A DNA stretch of 64,000 nucleotides, taken from assembly GCA_963930645.1 (NCBI GenBank), contig OZ005653.1, forward strand, positions 215,256,184-215,320,183. The letters run 5' to 3'. The first letter of the stretch is position 1, and each line of letters starts with the position of its first letter. The notes beneath the pieces are model-generated. The model was given only the letters and a program-made list of their open reading frames with translations, was not told the DNA's origin and searched no databases. Positions 21,952-32,402 of the stretch are shown one piece after another. Source of the DNA: Salticus scenicus (lineage: Eukaryota; Arthropoda; Arachnida; Araneae; Salticidae). Position numbers and translations under genes: made by a program.

Positions 21952-23741
21952 TTAGAATGGCAGAGGAGATAGTTTGGCGATCGGACGCTTCAACTCCCCA
22001 TAAATAGTTTTCAACAGAACTACACGAATCTTGCCATCTGCTCCAGGAAATAATTTGATTATGCGACCCAGTTTCCACTTCAAAGGGGGCTGATTATCAT
22101 CTTTTATTAAAACCAAATCGTCTTTCTTGAAATTTGGTTTATTTATTAACCATTTTGATCGCCTTTGCAAGTCTGATAGGTAATCTGAAGACCATCTGTT
22201 CCAGAAACTTTGAAAAATTTTTTGTAGAAGTTTCCATCTTTCTAGCGGGGTTAGGTTAACTGAAGAATAGTCAGGTTCTGGTATTGAAGTCAAGGCAGTG
22301 CCTATGATAAAATGTCCTGGAGTTAGAGCATTTATGTCACTTGGATCATTCGAGAGCGCAACAAGAGGTAACGAGTTCAAACACGATTCAATTTGAGTAA
22401 TTAAAGTAAGGAACTGTTCATAAGTTAATATTTGTTCGCCAATAGTTCTTTTTAAATGACCCTTCATCTGTTTTATTCCAGCCTCCCAAAGTCCTCCAAA
22501 ATGGGGGGCCGATGGGGGATTGAAATTCCATTTGATTGTTTCTTCGGACAAATATCTGTGGATCTTTTCGTCAGAAGAGATCAAGGACATCATTTTTTTC
22601 ATTTCGTTGTCGGCACCTACAAAGTTCGTTCCTCTGTCTGAAAACAATTCTTCAGGTTTTCCTCGTCGAGCAACAAACCTCTTCAAAGATGCGAGGAATG
22701 TTTCAGAGGTGAGATCACTGAGTATTTCCAAATGAATTGCTTTTGTGGAAAAACAGATATATAAACAAATATAACTTTTATAAGATCTAACACCTCGGCC
22801 CTTACGAGGTTTGATGAGAAAGGGGCCTGCAAGATCAACCCCGACTTTCGAAAACACTCGCGATGGCACTACACGAGCAGCTGGAAGATCACCCATCAGT
22901 TGAGAGGCTAAGTTCGATGTGGTTCTAAAACACTTCATACAGTTCCGCAGATTCCTTTTCACGGCGTCTCTTGCATTAATTATCCAATATTGTTGTCGCA
23001 GGACTGAAATTGTTAACTGAGTTCCACTGTGAAGATGTTTTTCATGAAAGTACTTTATAATTAAGTCTGTAATGTGGTGCGTTTTAGGAAGTATCATTTG
23101 GTGTTTTTGACTCTCAGGTAGGTTTGCGTGTCTTAATCTTCCACCAACACGAAGAATTTCATTTTTGTCTAGAAAAGGATTTAAAGAAAGGAGTTTGTTA
23201 CTAGCATTCAGGTTTCTTCCAGATTTTAAAGTCTTTATTTCCTCTCCAAATTCATGTCTTTGAACCAACTTCACAATAATTTTAGTTGCCTCATCAAGTT
23301 CTTGTATAGTTAAAAAGCCAGTATTTCGCACAGATCGACATTTAGTATTTTTGATAAATCTAAGACACCAGGCTGTAACACGTCTTAATTTAGACCAAGA
23401 TGAAAACTTATATAATAATTCAAATTCATTATTGCCATGAGTTAAAGAGCAAACAGTAGTTTTCCGTTGTTCTCTCAAAATCTCTTCTTCAGGTATTTTG
23501 ACTTCATTTTCCGGTAGTGGTGTCGGTAAGTGCTCTTCTTTCAACCAGATTGGTCCCTTTAACCATTCTTCATTCTTCAACAATTCAGCTGCTGTGCAAC
23601 CACGAGATAGCACATCAGCGGGATTTTTAACCCCTGGACAAAATCTCCACTGAGATGGGGCCACTAATCGTTGAATTTCACGCACTCTGTTCTCTACAAA
23701 GGGCTTCCATCTACTAGCACTTCCTTTGACCCAATAAAGAG
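21952..23741 (-). CDS. BEL/Pao pol, 3' part: RNase H end and integrase
   Basis: The open segment carries WRFCPGVKNPADVLSRG (end of the RNase H/connection region). It then has an integrase zinc-binding pattern (HEKHLHSGTQ ... CMKC) and the integrase core: VGVDLAGPF near 22827-22850, FSDRGTNF near 22620-22650 and HFGGLWEAG near 22482-22505, giving D, D and E. A C-terminal region like DUF5641 follows (LTPGHFIIG, KWKLGRI). Integrase would splice the cDNA into the genome. This segment is in the same frame as the gag-pol part upstream once the 139-bp insertion is discounted, so it was one polyprotein. As it stands it lacks its own normal start. Confidence 0.9.
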
Positions 23742-23880
23742 CAGGGATGGAACACGGGCGCAGAATTCATACCACTATCAATGTAAGAAAATTTTCGACT
23801 TCTTAAATCAACGATATTATAGGTAGAGAAATTTCTTAAACGGATTCCGGTATGAATTCTGCGCCCGTGTTCCATTCCTG
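23742..23880. mobile_element. 139-bp palindromic insertion in BEL pol
   Basis: It begins CAGGGATGGAACACGGGCGC and ends with its complement (GCGCCCGTGTTCCATTCCTG). The inverted arms are about 32 bp with one mismatch, around a 75-bp AT-rich middle. It interrupts the RNase H region between CDSQITL and LYWVKG. Its length is 1 modulo 3, which is exactly the frame difference between the two flanking open segments. CAGGG ends resemble hAT, but no 8-bp duplication is visible. An 8-bp duplication would also not give the observed frame. Confidence 0.8.
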
Positions 23881-26800
23881 AAAGGGTAATTTGGGAATCA
23901 CAGAAGCATAGTATGTTTTTGACGGGAATTGAGAATAGCTGCCCAAGATAATGAGATAATCGAGCAGCTGTTAAGGCTCCCATCAATTCAAGTCGAGGCA
24001 AAGTAAGTTTTTTGAGAGGAGCTACTCTTGTCTTTGACATAATAAATGAAGTTTCACGGGAACAAGGATCACGAAAATAAGCTACTGTACCATATCCCTT
24101 CAAACTGGCATCGCAGAAAACACAAATTTGAATAGCTTCAGGAGTTAATTTTTCAAAATTCGTAAAATATTTTCTAGGCACTTCAAAATTTTCTAAATCC
24201 TGTATTTCACTATGCCATTTCTTAAATTTTTGTGTTAAAGCATCAGGTAAAGCAGAATCCCAATCAACACCCTGCTCCCATAGTTCTTGCGTTAGAAATT
24301 TAACTCTTATTATAAAAGGGGAAATAAACCCTACAGGGTCATACACCTTTGCAACAGTTTGTAAAACAATTCTCTTAGTGATAATTTCATTATCAAACCC
24401 TTCTAACAGAGATTGAAAGTCTATTCTTAACGTGTCATTATTAGTTGACCACATTATTCCCAATATCTTAGAGATATTTCCCTCATTTATTTCTTCATCA
24501 ACGTTTATTCCATGTTTTTCCCACAATTTGCTTAATTCGTAAGAATTGCTTTTAAATTTTCTTAATGTCATATTAGCATCTTTAAGTATTTTCACAGCAC
24601 CAGACGATAAAATAAATGCTTCATTTACAGAATTAGCGCCATGAAAGAGATCATCAACATATAAGGAAGTATCAAGCATATTAACGACTTTCTCAAACAA
24701 GTTCTGATATCCTTTTATGTGATGTTTAATGGTAGCTGAGAGCAAAAAGGGTGATGAAATAACACCAAAAGTTACACGAGTCATGCGGAAAACCTTTAAT
24801 AGAGGATTTTTACTATTTATATCCTCAAACCATAGAAATCTCAAAAAGTTTCTATCATTTTCTGCAACCTGTATTTGCAGAAAAGCTTTTTCAATGTCAC
24901 AAACAAAGGCAATTTTATGAAGGCGGAATTTCAAAATAATATCCAAAATATTAGGATTTAAATTGGGGCCTGCAAATAAACATTCATTTAAAGATTTTGC
25001 TTCCTTTTCTTTGGAAGAAGCATCAAACACTATTCTGACCTTTGTAGTGGACTTATCTGTTCTTATCGTCGGTCTGTGGGGCATATAATATACACCAGTT
25101 TCATTTTTGTTTATTTTACACTCCTCTATTATACCCATTTTCTTTTGTTCCTCAAGAATTTTTTCATATTCATTTTTAAGCCATTCATTTTTAGACAGTT
25201 TTGTTCTCAAACCCCAAAGTCTATTTTTGGCTATTTCTATATTCGATTTTAATTCATTTCTATTTTCCTTCCACAAAAATTGAATTTCATATCTTCCCTT
25301 AACAAAATTTAGATTTTCATTAAAAGAATTAATAATTTCTATATCTCTCTGTGACATAGAATCATTCTTACTGTCACATATTCCAAGTGATTCTAAATTC
25401 CAAAAACGCTGCAAATCAAAACTGTCAAATTTATTTACAGATACAAAATGCGAATTAATTACTTCTGTACTATTATTATTCAATTTCCCCACTACAGTAT
25501 ATCCGAAAATAGTATTAGCAACATATAAATTATCATTAATTTTTTCAATGATACCTCTCTGTATTTTCCAAAAATAATCCGCTCCTAGTAATATATTAAT
25601 TTTGGAATCACTTAATGAATTGTCTGCTAATTTCCAGTTTTTATTTTTAATATAACTTTCAATTTCTGGTTCGCCCCTTGGGCTTTTCAAGGGAGTCGCG
25701 GTTATTAAGTCTGTAGCTAATACTTCAACATGGATGAGCCGACGAGGATTTATTTTGCTACGCAGTTCAATATTAAAAACCTCGAATTCCTCTTCTTTAC
25801 CTTTATTTATGCCAAAGGCAAAAACAGTTAGCTTTTCTTTTCTTACACTGTTTAATTTTAATTCGTGAGCCAATTCTTTAGTAATAAAACTTTTTTCACT
25901 TCCGGAATCCAATAAGAGTCTGACAGTTTTTGATCTAGCATCATATTGTGCTATAACGCGACATGTTTGAAATAACGCTGCCTGATTACTATTTTTCAAA
26001 TGTGAATTCGATACTATAGTGTTCTCTACTACTTCTGGTTTCAAGTTTTTTGAAAAACAAAATAATTTGTTATGATCTGTTGCTTTACATTTTTCGCAAG
26101 GCTGCGATTTCACCCTGCACTGTGATGACAGATGAGATTTTAGAAAACATTTATAACACCTGCCATCCTTCTTTAATTTTAACCTTTTCTCAACATCAGT
26201 TAAATTAGTACATTCAAGAGAATGATGATCATAATTCTTGCAAAATATGCATATATTTTTTACACCTACATTCAATGAATTCATTTTATTTGAAAATTTT
26301 CTGTCATTAATTTCGGCTTTATTTTTATTTACAATTACCGAAGCATTTTTATAATTAATCATACTAAGTGATTTTTCACGCGATTCAAGTTCTACTTTAA
26401 GAAAATTAATTAAGTCTGTCACATCAGACTCATCCTTCCTTTTATCACTTTGCCTGTAATATTCAACTACTAGATCGTTTGGCAATAATTTTAATAAAAT
26501 TGGATTCAGTAAATGACCATATTGGCCTTTTGTCACCCCTAAATTAGATAAACTGCGAATATTTACTTCACAAGCGTCATATAGCTTTCGCAAAGCAGTT
26601 ATATTTGATGAACTTCTTACAGATTCTAAGTTGAGTAATTTATTCATGTGAGCATTAATAATAATATCCTTTTGCCCAAAACGTGACTTCAACATCTCTA
26701 TGCAATTATCATAATTTTGGTCCGTAAGTGAAAACCCTTCAATAACATTGTACGCTTTGTCAGTTAAAAGCGTTTTCAAGTAAGTGAATTTTTCAATCTT

Positions 26801-27325
26801 TGTAAGATTTTCATTTAAATGGATTGAATTTTCGAAACAATCGAAAAATTCGTTCCATTTTTCTATTTGTCCACCAAATTTTGGTAAGGACATTTTCGGC
26901 AATCTCACTGCCGAACCAGTTTTTGTTTGGGTTTCACTGACAGAACAATTTGAATTAGTTTCATCTTTGTTATTGCATCTTTTTAATCTCAATCTAATTT
27001 TGCATTTGGCAGAAATTATTTGCTCGCCGTATTTATCGCTGGTCGCGATATCTTTTTCATACTCTTTAATATCAACTATTAAATTTTCAATTTCATTATT
27101 TAAATTTTTTAATGCAATTTCTCTTTCACCTATCACTTCCTGAATTTCTATCATTTCGTCTGATTTTGTATTTTCTATCTCATCTAATAATAAATTCTCT
27201 AATTTATTAATTAATTTGGTTACATTAGAGCGTTCCGTAGAACGCTTAGCTTTTAACTTCTCTATGTTCATAGCGAGCAAATAATCAAACAAAATAATTA
27301 AAATAATTAAAATTTCTAATTTCAT
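23881..27325 (-). CDS. BEL/Pao gag-pol polyprotein, 5' part
   Basis: One open frame; the methionine at about 27271 (MNIEKLKAKR) is a better start than the first one, which is followed by an unusual hydrophobic stretch. The N-terminal third has a coiled-coil-like gag and a DUF1759-type region (LPKMSLPKFGG, about residue 140 onward). Zinc knuckles follow, including CYKCFLKSHLSSQC (C-x2-C-x4-H-x4-C). The aspartic protease motif LLLDSGSEKS lies at about 25888-25923. The reverse transcriptase contains VRIVFDASSKE and the catalytic LYVDDLFHG (24651-24670). The RNase H-like part has FCDASLKGYG near 24107-24128. The frame stops at 23714, inside the 139-bp insertion and flanking bases. No stop or frameshift precedes it. 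Confidence 0.92.
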
Positions 27326-27520
27326 TTAATCAATGTTATAAATAGTAGTTAAATTTTGCTTACCTGGTTCCATATCCAGGCAGCTATCCAATAACGAATC
27401 CGGAATTCCAGTCATTATTATTTTCAGTTTCGTTTTCACAATAAATTATCCAAGCTTTCAAATCCAAATCCAGATAAATTAATATCTAAAGGTAATTTCA
27501 CTTTCAAGGGATTTCACTTA

Positions 27521-27539
27521 TCCCGAGTTTCGTTCACCA
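27521..27539 (-). other. Primer-binding site of BEL/Pao element
   Basis: TGGTGAACGAAACTCGGGA on the minus strand starts directly after the 5' LTR. TGG at the start matches the CCA end of a tRNA. Which tRNA it is cannot be decided here. Confidence 0.7.
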
Positions 27540-27993
27540 TGAAAAAACTATATACTGCGCCATGAAAAAATTCGTACCATGAAAATTTGCAGAATCATGT
27601 AATCACAAATTCTTTATAATCTATAAATCTATAGTTCTAGTGTTCATTTCAGTCATAAAGTCAGGTTGGGAGAGCATAAATACTTTATTTAGCGATTAAA
27701 CACAAAAGAGAAATTATTTGCATAATATTAAAAACTGATTCACAATTTATAATTATTCATTAATTATTCGGGTGGTAATATTGTTTCTCCATAAAGGAGC
27801 CAAGATCATAATATTTAAATCATAACTTTCATGTTCAAGAGAAAAAATTATACTTCCTGTTTAAGACAGGCCGCGAAAACTAACTAAAAAAAAAGTAACA
27901 TTCTCAAAAAAGAGAAAAAAAATCACCTCTCATTTGGCAAAGAGCCAAGTCGGGCGGGATGGAGCGAATCGAAACCAAAATCTACGTTCAAAA
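27540..27993 (-). promoter_or_regulatory. 5' LTR of BEL/Pao element
   Basis: Near-identical to the LTR at 21205-21658, next to the primer-binding site and the CGGAT target duplication at 27995-27999. As the 5' LTR it should hold the promoter. I cannot point to a convincing TATA box. Confidence 0.9.
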
Positions 27994-28054
27994 ACGGATA
28001 ATTTGCACATCCGTCAGAGCTCTTGTTACCTTACTTTTTGAAACCTCCTACGTA

Positions 28055-28651
28055 CATAAAATTTTCCTAACTAACCTTAGACGCTTCTAATTTTTTCTGT
28101 TCTAACGCACTATTACATGCAAAATGCATCTAAAATGGGATTTATGTAGCAAATTTAGAGGAAATCGTTAGTTATATTCGAGGTATCAACTTTCAGCCCC
28201 ATTTTTTTATTTTTACGAGAACATCGTAATTTCATGTGTACACCGGAAACCAATTAAATCAAAGCAACTATAATAAAAGTGGCCATCTTAAAAGGTGTTA
28301 ATGTGACGAATTTGAAGAAAATCCGTAAAGACATTATTCAACGATTCACTTTCGAGACCTAAAGCTGACCTATTAAAAGAGGATGCCTATCAAATTTCAT
28401 GAAGTAACCATCTAATGCATACGAAAGGCCACCCAAATGCTGTATTCTAAAGTGACTTTAAGTAAAAACCAATTGATCCATTTTTGTGATGCGGATTTTT
28501 GGTTTCCACACCACGCACACACACAGCTTTTTATGTTCTAATTTCGGTTTTCCAATTCTCACCAAAAATTGGCAATCTGTAAGCTTTAGGTGTCTTATTT
28601 ATAAAATTCGTCGTGGTATATTTTTTGTTTTGGAAATTTGATAAACAGAAA
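28055..28651. other. Non-coding spacer
   Basis: No gene is supported. The text is slightly less AT-rich than average and includes a CACACACA run at 28512-28522. It may be an old repeat but no second copy was found. Confidence 0.45.
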
Positions 28652-29346
28652 ATACCTCTCTTACACAAAAACACACACTAAAGAGTTTAAAAAAAAAAAA
28701 AAAAAAAAATTATTTTTGAACTTTTGGAACTTAAAACATGTGAACCAACTGAAAACTTCATATCGACTTTTTCACCAAATACATTTTTTTCCATTTTTTA
28801 TGTATGGTTGTGTAGTACTGCAAGTAATAACAAGAAGATAAAAAAAAATTCTGGAAACATTAGCTAATGGGGAAATATGAAAACATACCTCTCTTACACA
28901 AAAACACACACTAAAGAGTTAAAAAAAAAAAAAAAAAAAAATTCTTTTTGAACTTTTGGAACTTAAAACATGTGAACCAACTGAAAACTTCATATCGACT
29001 TTTTCACCAAATACATTTTTTTCCATTTTTTATGTATGGTTGTGTAGTACTGCAAGTAATAACAAGAAGATAAAAAAAAATTCTGGAAACATTAGCTAAT
29101 GGGGAAATATGAAAACATACCTCTCTTACACAAAAACACACACTAAAGAGTTAAAAAAAAAAAAAAAAATTCTTTTTGAACTTTTGGAACTTAAAACATG
29201 TGAACCAACTGAAAACTTCATATCGACTTTTTCACCAAATACATTTTTTTCCATTTTTTATGTATGGTTGTGTAGTACTGCAAGTAATAACAAGAAGATA
29301 AAAAAAAATTCTGGAAACATTAGCTAATGGGGAAATATGAAAACAT
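28652..29346 (+). repeat. Three tandem copies of a ~232-bp unit
   Basis: Units start at 28652, 28885 and 29117 with ATACCTCTCTTACACAAAAA. They are almost identical apart from the length of an internal poly(A) run (roughly 22, 22 and 17 bases). Each includes GGAACTTAAAACATGTGAAC and GGAAACATTAGCTAATGGGG. The short open frames inside are a by-product. Confidence 0.95.
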
Positions 29347-29589
29347 AAATATCGAAAATTTTGTGATAGGTGCTATTTAACCAATATAATACAATTTTAT
29401 AAATCTATACAATTTTATAAATCTATATATATAAAAGAGTAAACTCACTGATTCACTGATTCACTGATTCACTGATTCACTGACTCAACACGGCTATGGC
29501 GATCCTATGGGAGATATAGTTGCAATTTTTGGTGAGCAGGTTGATTTTAGAATCCTGACGCTCACTAAGACGGGATTTTGCGAAATACC

Positions 29590-30620
29590 CCCCCGTTCCC
29601 CCCGGGGGGGGCAGAAGGCAAAAATCACCTTTATAAGCATATCTCGGCTCCAAATTGCTTCACGGTGAAGAAATTGCAGATGGGGAGACTAGACTTGAAT
29701 ACAAAAAAATTATTTTCTGCGATTTTGGAATTTTGGATTTTTGAGGGGGGTAGGGGGTAAAAATGAGATTTTCGGGGGCGCATAAGGCAAAAACACATTT
29801 ATAAGTACAACTCGGCACCAAATTACTTCACACGGAAGAAATTGCAGATGGGGAGACTAGGCTTGAATACGAAAAAATCATTTTCTGCGATTTTGGAATT
29901 TCCGATTTTTAAGGGGGGAAGGGGGTGAAAATGATTTTCGGAGTTGCTGAAGATAAAAACACCCTTATAAGCATAACTCGGCTCCAAATTGCTTCACGAG
30001 GAAGATATTGCAGATGGGGAGACTAGACTTGAATACAAAAAAATCATTTTCTGCGATTTTGGATTTTTGGATTTTTAAGGGGGAAAAGGGGTGAAAATGA
30101 TTTTCGGAGGCGCAGGAGGCAAAAACACCTTTATAAGCACAACTCGGCTCCACATTGCTTCACGGTAAAGAAATTGCAGAGGGAGAGACAAGACTTAAGT
30201 ACAAAAAAATCATTTTCTGCGATTTTGGAATTTTGGATTTTTAAGGGGGGAGAGGGGCTGAAAATGATTTTTGAAGGTGCAGAAGGCAAAAACCACCTTT
30301 ATAAGCACAACTCGGCTCAAATTGCTTCACGGTGAAGAAATTGCAGAGGGAGAGACTAGACTTCAAAACAAAAAAAATTATTTTCTGCGATTTTGGAATT
30401 TTGAATTTTTAAGGGGGTAAGGGGGTATAAATGATTTTCGGAGGCGCATAAGGAAAAACACATTTATAAGTATAACTCGGCTCCAAATTACTTCACAGTG
30501 AAGAAATTGCAGATGGGGAGACTAGATTTGAATACGAAAAAATCATTTACTGCGATTTTGGAATTTTGGATTTTTAACGGGAGAAGGGGGTATAAATGAT
30601 TTTCGGAGGCAAATTTAGAA
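29590..30620 (+). repeat. Tandem array 1 of Helitron 2 (~167-bp unit, 6 copies)
   Basis: The landmark CTCGGCTCCAAATTGCTTCAC starts at about 29643, 29811, 29977, 30144, 30311 and 30476, a spacing of 165-168 bp. Each unit also holds GAAGAAATTGCAGA(T/G)GG and TCATTTTCTGCGATTTTGGA. Confidence 0.9.
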
Positions 30621-30719
30621 AAATACAGATTTTCGAGTAAAAGTAATAGCTCAAAGATGTGAACCGCCAAGCGTCTTCTTGAAAATATTTCCAAAAACTC
30701 ATTTTTTGATTTTTTCCGA

Positions 30720-32200
30720 TTTTTTTTTGTGGGGGGGGGAGGGGGGGGCAAAAAAATAAAAATAGTGTCAGATTGTTCAAAATTGGTACATAGAGGTTTT
30801 CGATACTTACAAATCGATTCCGGATACTTTCGAATTTGTAAAATTATAAGAAGGGGTGGGAAGGGGGGGCAGTATGGGGGGGCTATGGGCAAAAACAAAT
30901 AGAAATACAGTTAGGCCGTTCGAAATTGGTACAGATAGGTTTTAAAGGCCGGCAAGTCGAATGGAGCTATTTTCGAAAGTGTAAAGTTATTAGGAGGGGC
31001 GAGAAGGGGGAGGGGAGAGGGGGGGCAAAAAATAAAAATAGAGTTAGATCATTCAAAATTGGTATATAGAGGTTTTCGATCCTTACAAATCAATTACGGA
31101 TATTTTCGAATTTGTAAAATTATTAGGAGGGGCGGGAAGGGGGTGGGTGGGCAAAAACAAATAGAAATACAGTTAGGCCGTTCAAAATTGGTACAGATAG
31201 GTTTTAAAGACCGGCAAGTCGAATGGGGCTATTTTCGAAAGTGTAAAGTTATTAGGAGGGGCGAGAAGGGGGAGGGGGGAGGGGGGGGGGGCAAAAAATA
31301 AAAATAGAGTTTGATCGTTCAAAATTGGTATATAGAGGTTTTCGATCCTTACAAATCAATTACGGGTATTTTCGAATTTGTAAAATTATTAGGAGGGGCG
31401 GGAAGGGGGTGGGTGGGCAAAAACAAATAGAAATACAGTTAGGCCGTTCAAAATTGGTACAGATAGGTTTTAAAGACCGGCAAGTCGAATGGGGCTATTT
31501 TCGAAAGTGTAAAGTTATTAGGAGGGGCGAGAAGGGGGTGGGGGGAGGGGGGGGGCAAAAAATAAAAATAGAGTTAGATCGTTCAAAATTGGTATATAGA
31601 GGTTTTCGATCCTTACAAATCAATTACGGATATTTTCGAATTTGTAAAATTATTAGGAGGGGCGGGAAGGGGGTTGGGCGGGCAAAAACAAATAGAAATA
31701 CAGTTAGGCCGTTCAAAATTGGTACAGATAGATTTTAAAGACCGGCAAGTCGAATGGGGCTATTTTCGAAAGTGTAAAGTTATTAGGAGGGGCGAGAAGG
31801 GGGAGGGGGAGGGGGGGGGCAAAAAATAAAAATAGAGTTAGATCGTTCAAAATTGGTATATAGAGGTTTTCGATCCTTACAAATCAATTACGGGTATTTT
31901 CGAATTTGTAAAATTATTAGGAGGGGCGGGAAGGGGGGTGGGTGGGCAAAAACAAATAGAAATACAGTTAGGCCGTTCAAAATTGGTACAGATAGGTTTT
32001 AGAGGCCAGCAAGTCGAATAGGGATATTTTCGAAAGTGTAAAGTTATTAAGAGGGCCGGGTAGGGGGGGAGGGGCAAAAAAAATAGAATAGAGTTAGAGC
32101 ATTCAAAATTGGTATATAAAGGTTTTCGACACCTACAAATCGATTGCGGATATTTTCGAATTTTTAAAATTATTAGGATAGACGGGAGGGGGGGCGAGGG
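30720..32200 (+). repeat. Tandem array 2 of Helitron 2 (G-rich, ~264-bp unit)
   Basis: The landmark GGTTTTCGAT occurs at about 30795, 31071, 31337, 31601 and 31865, with a variant at 32121. Each unit has two G-rich blocks, for example GGAGGGGCGGGAAGGGGGTG, on the plus strand only. Related blocks occur in Helitron 1. The open frames across it are periodic and not genes. Confidence 0.9.
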
Positions 32201-32402
32201 GGGAAAATAATAGAAATAAGAGTTAGAGCATTTTGGGAATTTTTTCCGAAGGCAGTGAGAACCCGGTGCGACATTTTTCCTAATAAGATTTTTTTTTTTC
32301 TGTTTTTTTTCACGTGATAAAAATTAATGCAATTTTGAGAATTCAATAATTATAGCGATTCATTTAAAAATAGGGACCAGCGAAGCGGGCGTTGCCTGCT
32401 AG

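Larger units (their letters stand above)
21205..27994 (-). mobile_element. BEL/Pao LTR retrotransposon (near intact)
   Basis: A 6.8-kb element read on the minus strand. Two LTRs of about 454 bp (21205-21658 and 27540-27993) differ at roughly five substitutions and one A-run length, about 99 percent identical, so insertion is recent. It is flanked by CGGAT (21200-21204 and 27995-27999), a 5-bp target duplication. A primer-binding site and a purine tract adjoin the LTRs. The gag-pol frame is open from 27325 to 21952 except for one 139-bp insertion at 23742-23880. Domain order protease, RT, RNase H, integrase and the DUF1759/DUF1758/DUF5641-type regions place it in BEL/Pao. Confidence 0.95.
20360..28054 (-). 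mobile_element. Deleted mariner element, split by a BEL/Pao insertion
   Basis: The left end TACGAGGGTGTTTTAAAAAG and the reversed right end TACGTAGGAGGTTTCAAAAAG are imperfect ~30-bp inverted repeats ending at TA. They continue GTAAGG(C/T)AACAAG on both sides. Removing the retrotransposon (21205-27994) leaves about 900 bp, shorter than the usual ~1.3 kb of mariner. The retrotransposon landed between the mariner's transposase-start side and its right end. Confidence 0.85.
29422..32402 (+). mobile_element. Non-autonomous Helitron 2 built of tandem arrays
   Basis: It starts TCTATATATATAAAAGAG and ends GGGCGTTGCCTGCTAG, between host A (29421) and T (32403). Its 3' end is nearly the same as Helitron 1. 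The 5' end is followed by about four CTGATTCA repeats. No helicase coding is present. Nearly all of the interior is two tandem arrays, described next. Confidence 0.9.

Noticed and set aside
26784..27143. Plus-strand 119-codon frame, and 22456-22735 and 24729-24920
   Set aside because: Antisense shadows of BEL/Pao gag-pol.
30488..30898. 136-codon minus-strand frame spanning both Helitron arrays
   Set aside because: Proline-rich runs come from C-runs opposite the G-rich blocks. It crosses two unrelated repeats and has no domain.
31059..31738. Open frames of 80 and 137 codons across the G-rich array
   Set aside because: The frames repeat the same peptide every unit and follow the ~264-bp tandem period of Helitron 2. 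They are a by-product of repetition.
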